Notes under the pieces: generated by a model | What the model was told of the DNA's origin: nothing | The model's input: only the letters and a program-made list of their open reading frames with translations | The model's database searches: none | Shown here: one piece after another, positions 62,630 to 64,000 of the stretch | Position numbering within the stretch: position 1 is the first letter of the stretch | Layout: each line of letters begins with the position of its first letter | Source of the DNA: CAZTDU01 sp050248795 | GTDB taxonomy: Bacteria; Pseudomonadota; Gammaproteobacteria; Burkholderiales; SG8-39 | Length of the DNA: 64,000 bases | Assembly: GCA_050248795.1 (NCBI GenBank) | Contig: JBFWRS010000012.1 | Coordinates: forward strand, 1-64,000 | Reading direction: 5' to 3' | Program-made: the position numbers and the translations under genes

Positions 62630-63571
62630 TCAGCGCAGCGAGCGCGACAGCTCGCGCGGCAGCGTGAAGACGACGTGCTCGGTGATTCCCTGGAGCGGCT
62701 GCACCTTGCGCGCGCCCAGCTCCATCAGCCGCTCGATCAATTCGTTGACCAGGACCTCGGGCGCGGAGGCGCCGGCGGTGACGCCGACGCGGCGTTTGCC
62801 GGCGATCCATTCGGGCTTCAGGTCTGCGGCATTGTCGACCATGTAGGCCTCGACGCCGATGTGCTGCGCCACCTCGCGCAGGCGGTTGGAGTTCGAGCTG
62901 TTCGGCGAGCCGACCACGATGACCACGTCGCACTTCGGCGCCATGAACTTCACCGCGTCCTGGCGGTTCTGCGTGGCGTAGCAGATGTCGTCGCGCTTGG
63001 GGCCGCGGATGCCGGGGAAACGCGCGCGCAGCGCGGCGACGATCACCTGCGCATCGTCCACCGACAGCGTGGTCTGCGTCACATAGGCAATCTTCGCCGG
63101 GTCGCGCACCTGCAGCGCGGCGACATCCTCGACGGTCTCCACGAGGTGCATGCCGGCCTCGGCCTGGCCCATCGTGCCCTCCGCCTCGGGATGGCCGCGG
63201 TGGCCGATCATGACGATCTCGTATCCGGCCTTCAGCATCTTGGAAACTTCCACGTGCACCTTCGTCACCAGCGGGCAGGTGGCGTCGAACACCTTCAGGC
63301 CGCGCGCCTCGGCCTCGTCGCGCACCGATTTCGCCACGCCATGCGCGCTGAAGATCACCGTGCTGCCGGCGGGAACCTCGGCGAGTTCCTCGACGAATAC
63401 GGCACCCTTGGCGCGCAGGTCGGCGACGACGAACTTGTTGTGCACGATCTCGTGGCGCACGTAGATCGGCGCACCATGCAACTCCAGCGCGCGCTCGACG
63501 ATCTCGATTGCGCGCTCGACGCCGGCGCAGAAGCCGCGGGGGTTCGCCAGCAGTACGTCCATGGGCTGCAT
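62630..63571 (-). CDS. ispH: 4-hydroxy-3-methylbut-2-enyl diphosphate reductase
   Basis: A 313-residue Fe-S reductase, the last step of the MEP isoprenoid pathway, making IPP and DMAPP. Cluster cysteines are C15, C99 and C197; catalytic region GHPEAEGTMGQ and the substrate motif SSNSNRL are present. The ATG at 63571 or 63562 (MDVLLANPRGFC) may be the start. It is downstream of the FKBP gene in the canonical lspA-fkpB-ispH order. Confidence 0.96.
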   Translation of the reverse strand: MQPMDVLLANPRGFCAGVERAIEIVERALELHGAPIYVRHEIVHNKFVVADLRAKGAVFVEELAEVPAGSTVIFSAHGVAKSVRDEAEARGLKVFDATCPLVTKVHVEVSKMLKAGYEIVMIGHRGHPEAEGTMGQAEAGMHLVETVEDVAALQVRDPAKIAYVTQTTLSVDDAQVIVAALRARFPGIRGPKRDDICYATQNRQDAVKFMAPKCDVVIVVGSPNSSNSNRLREVAQHIGVEAYMVDNAADLKPEWIAGKRRVGVTAGASAPEVLVNELIERLMELGARKVQPLQGITEHVVFTLPRELSRSLR

Positions 63572-63572
63572 T

Positions 63573-63845
63573 CTAGGTCAGCGCGAGCACTTCGACTTCG
63601 AAGTGGATACGCCTGCCGGCAAGAGGGTGATTCACCTCGAGTTCCGGCCGCAACGGTCCGAAGGCATCCTCGGGCTCGAGCATGAACACCTGCCGCACGC
63701 CCGGCTGCGCCGCCACCAGGCAGCGCTCGAAGCCCGGCGCCAGCTCCCCCTCGCCCACGGCAAGCGTCGCCGGATTGCCGCCGAAAGTGGACAGCACCTC
63801 GGTGCCGTCTTCCAGCGCGATGCGGTAGTGCAGCGTGCAGATCAT
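63573..63845 (-). CDS. FKBP-type peptidyl-prolyl isomerase, shortened (FkpB/SlpA-like)
   Basis: A 90-residue FKBP-like protein beginning MICTLHYRIALEDGTEVLST and ending NHPLAGRRIHFEVEVLALT. FkpB/SlpA of E. coli has about 149 residues; here EPEDAFGPLRPELEV runs directly into NHPLAGR, so roughly 45-50 residues of the flap-inserted chaperone (IF) domain are missing with no frameshift in sight. Proline isomerisation might persist, but chaperone action should be reduced. It overlaps lspA by 4 bases (ATGA). Confidence 0.85.
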   Translation of the reverse strand: MICTLHYRIALEDGTEVLSTFGGNPATLAVGEGELAPGFERCLVAAQPGVRQVFMLEPEDAFGPLRPELEVNHPLAGRRIHFEVEVLALT

Positions 63846-64000
63846 CTTTGCACCAAGCTGTCGACGATGACGATGCCGGCGCCGACCGAGATCGCCGAGT
63901 CGGCGACGTTGAACGCCGGCCAGTGCCAGCCGCCGGCATGCAGCAGTACGAAGTCCACCACGTGCCCGTAGGCGATGCGGTCCCAGACGTTGCCGAGCGC
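63842..64000 (-). CDS. lspA: lipoprotein signal peptidase, C-terminal fragment
   Basis: The last 52 residues of signal peptidase II, cut by the right edge. Conserved boxes GNVWDR, GHVVDF (catalytic Asp) and WPAFNVADSAI (second catalytic Asp) are present, followed by the last transmembrane helix. It is an inner-membrane aspartic protease that removes prolipoprotein signal peptides. It precedes fkpB and ispH, the widespread gene order. Confidence 0.95.
   Translation of the reverse strand, partial: ALGNVWDRIAYGHVVDFVLLHAGGWHWPAFNVADSAISVGAGIVIVDSLVQR

Noticed and set aside
60711..62933. Minus-strand 740-codon frame opposite the TPR-glycosyltransferase
   Set aside because: Shadow frame; the TPR periodicity is on the plus strand.

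Overview
The window is a GC-rich (mostly about two-thirds G+C, by eye) bacterial chromosome segment, almost certainly from a betaproteobacterium. The evidence is gene content and order: ilvE - small CHCC zinc-finger gene - waaF, birA-coaX-SPOR, lspA-fkpB-ispH, yhdP-nitrilase-tldD, a complete ugp operon and a type IV pilus minor-pilin operon. I cannot name genus or species from sequence alone. No rRNA, CRISPR array, insertion sequence or phage gene was seen, and no stretch over 300 bases lacks a gene (the longest gaps are 12987-13243 and 52656-52868).

Layout. 1-9036: end of a NuoE-like NAD-dependent dehydrogenase (formate dehydrogenase type), a glutamine amidotransferase, a double cyclic-nucleotide-binding protein downstream of sucD-sucC and a DUF2889 gene, glpK, and a stand-alone molybdenum hydroxylase large subunit. 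9125-15972 is an accessory region: a MazE/MazF pair, a patatin - membrane protein - secreted protein run, and, in clearly lower-GC DNA, a three-gene cassette (13244-15972). The cassette encodes a MazG-type nucleotide pyrophosphohydrolase with an extra C-terminal domain, a thymidylate-synthase-fold protein, and a Fe-S uracil-DNA glycosylase fused to a DUF4065/Panacea domain. All three families act on the same chemistry (dUTP, dUMP, uracil in DNA), so this is the best candidate for an undescribed nucleotide-surveillance or defence system.

16056-30323: an esterase, then a long same-strand run (yhdP, nitrilase-like, tldD, pagL-like, a ThDP enzyme, a putative ferredoxin-fold protein, a SIMPL protein) that looks like one envelope-related transcription unit, glnE, and an ArsR regulator. 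30393-35327: a tightly overlapped ilvE - zinc finger - waaF - SnoaL-like - YheT run and a phosphomannomutase/phosphoglucomutase. 35332-41685: glycerol-3-phosphate / glycerophosphodiester uptake (two UgpB-type binding proteins, UgpA, UgpE, UgpC, UgpQ), which fits metabolically with glpK. 41733-49945: an amidase, an M81/MlrC peptidase and a peptide-type ABC transporter with a fused double ATPase. 49968-52655: birA, coaX, a SPOR protein, a lone receiver protein and tRNA-Thr. 52869-60309: pilE, fimT, pilV, pilW, pilX, pilY1, followed after a terminator by a TPR-glycosyltransferase. The window ends with ispH, a shortened FKBP and the C-terminus of lspA.

Starts were chosen by family length, ribosome binding sites and overlaps. 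Two genes (the cyclic-nucleotide-binding protein and waaF) have no ATG/GTG/TTG where homology says they should begin. Functions are assigned from motif recognition only; no database search was run.
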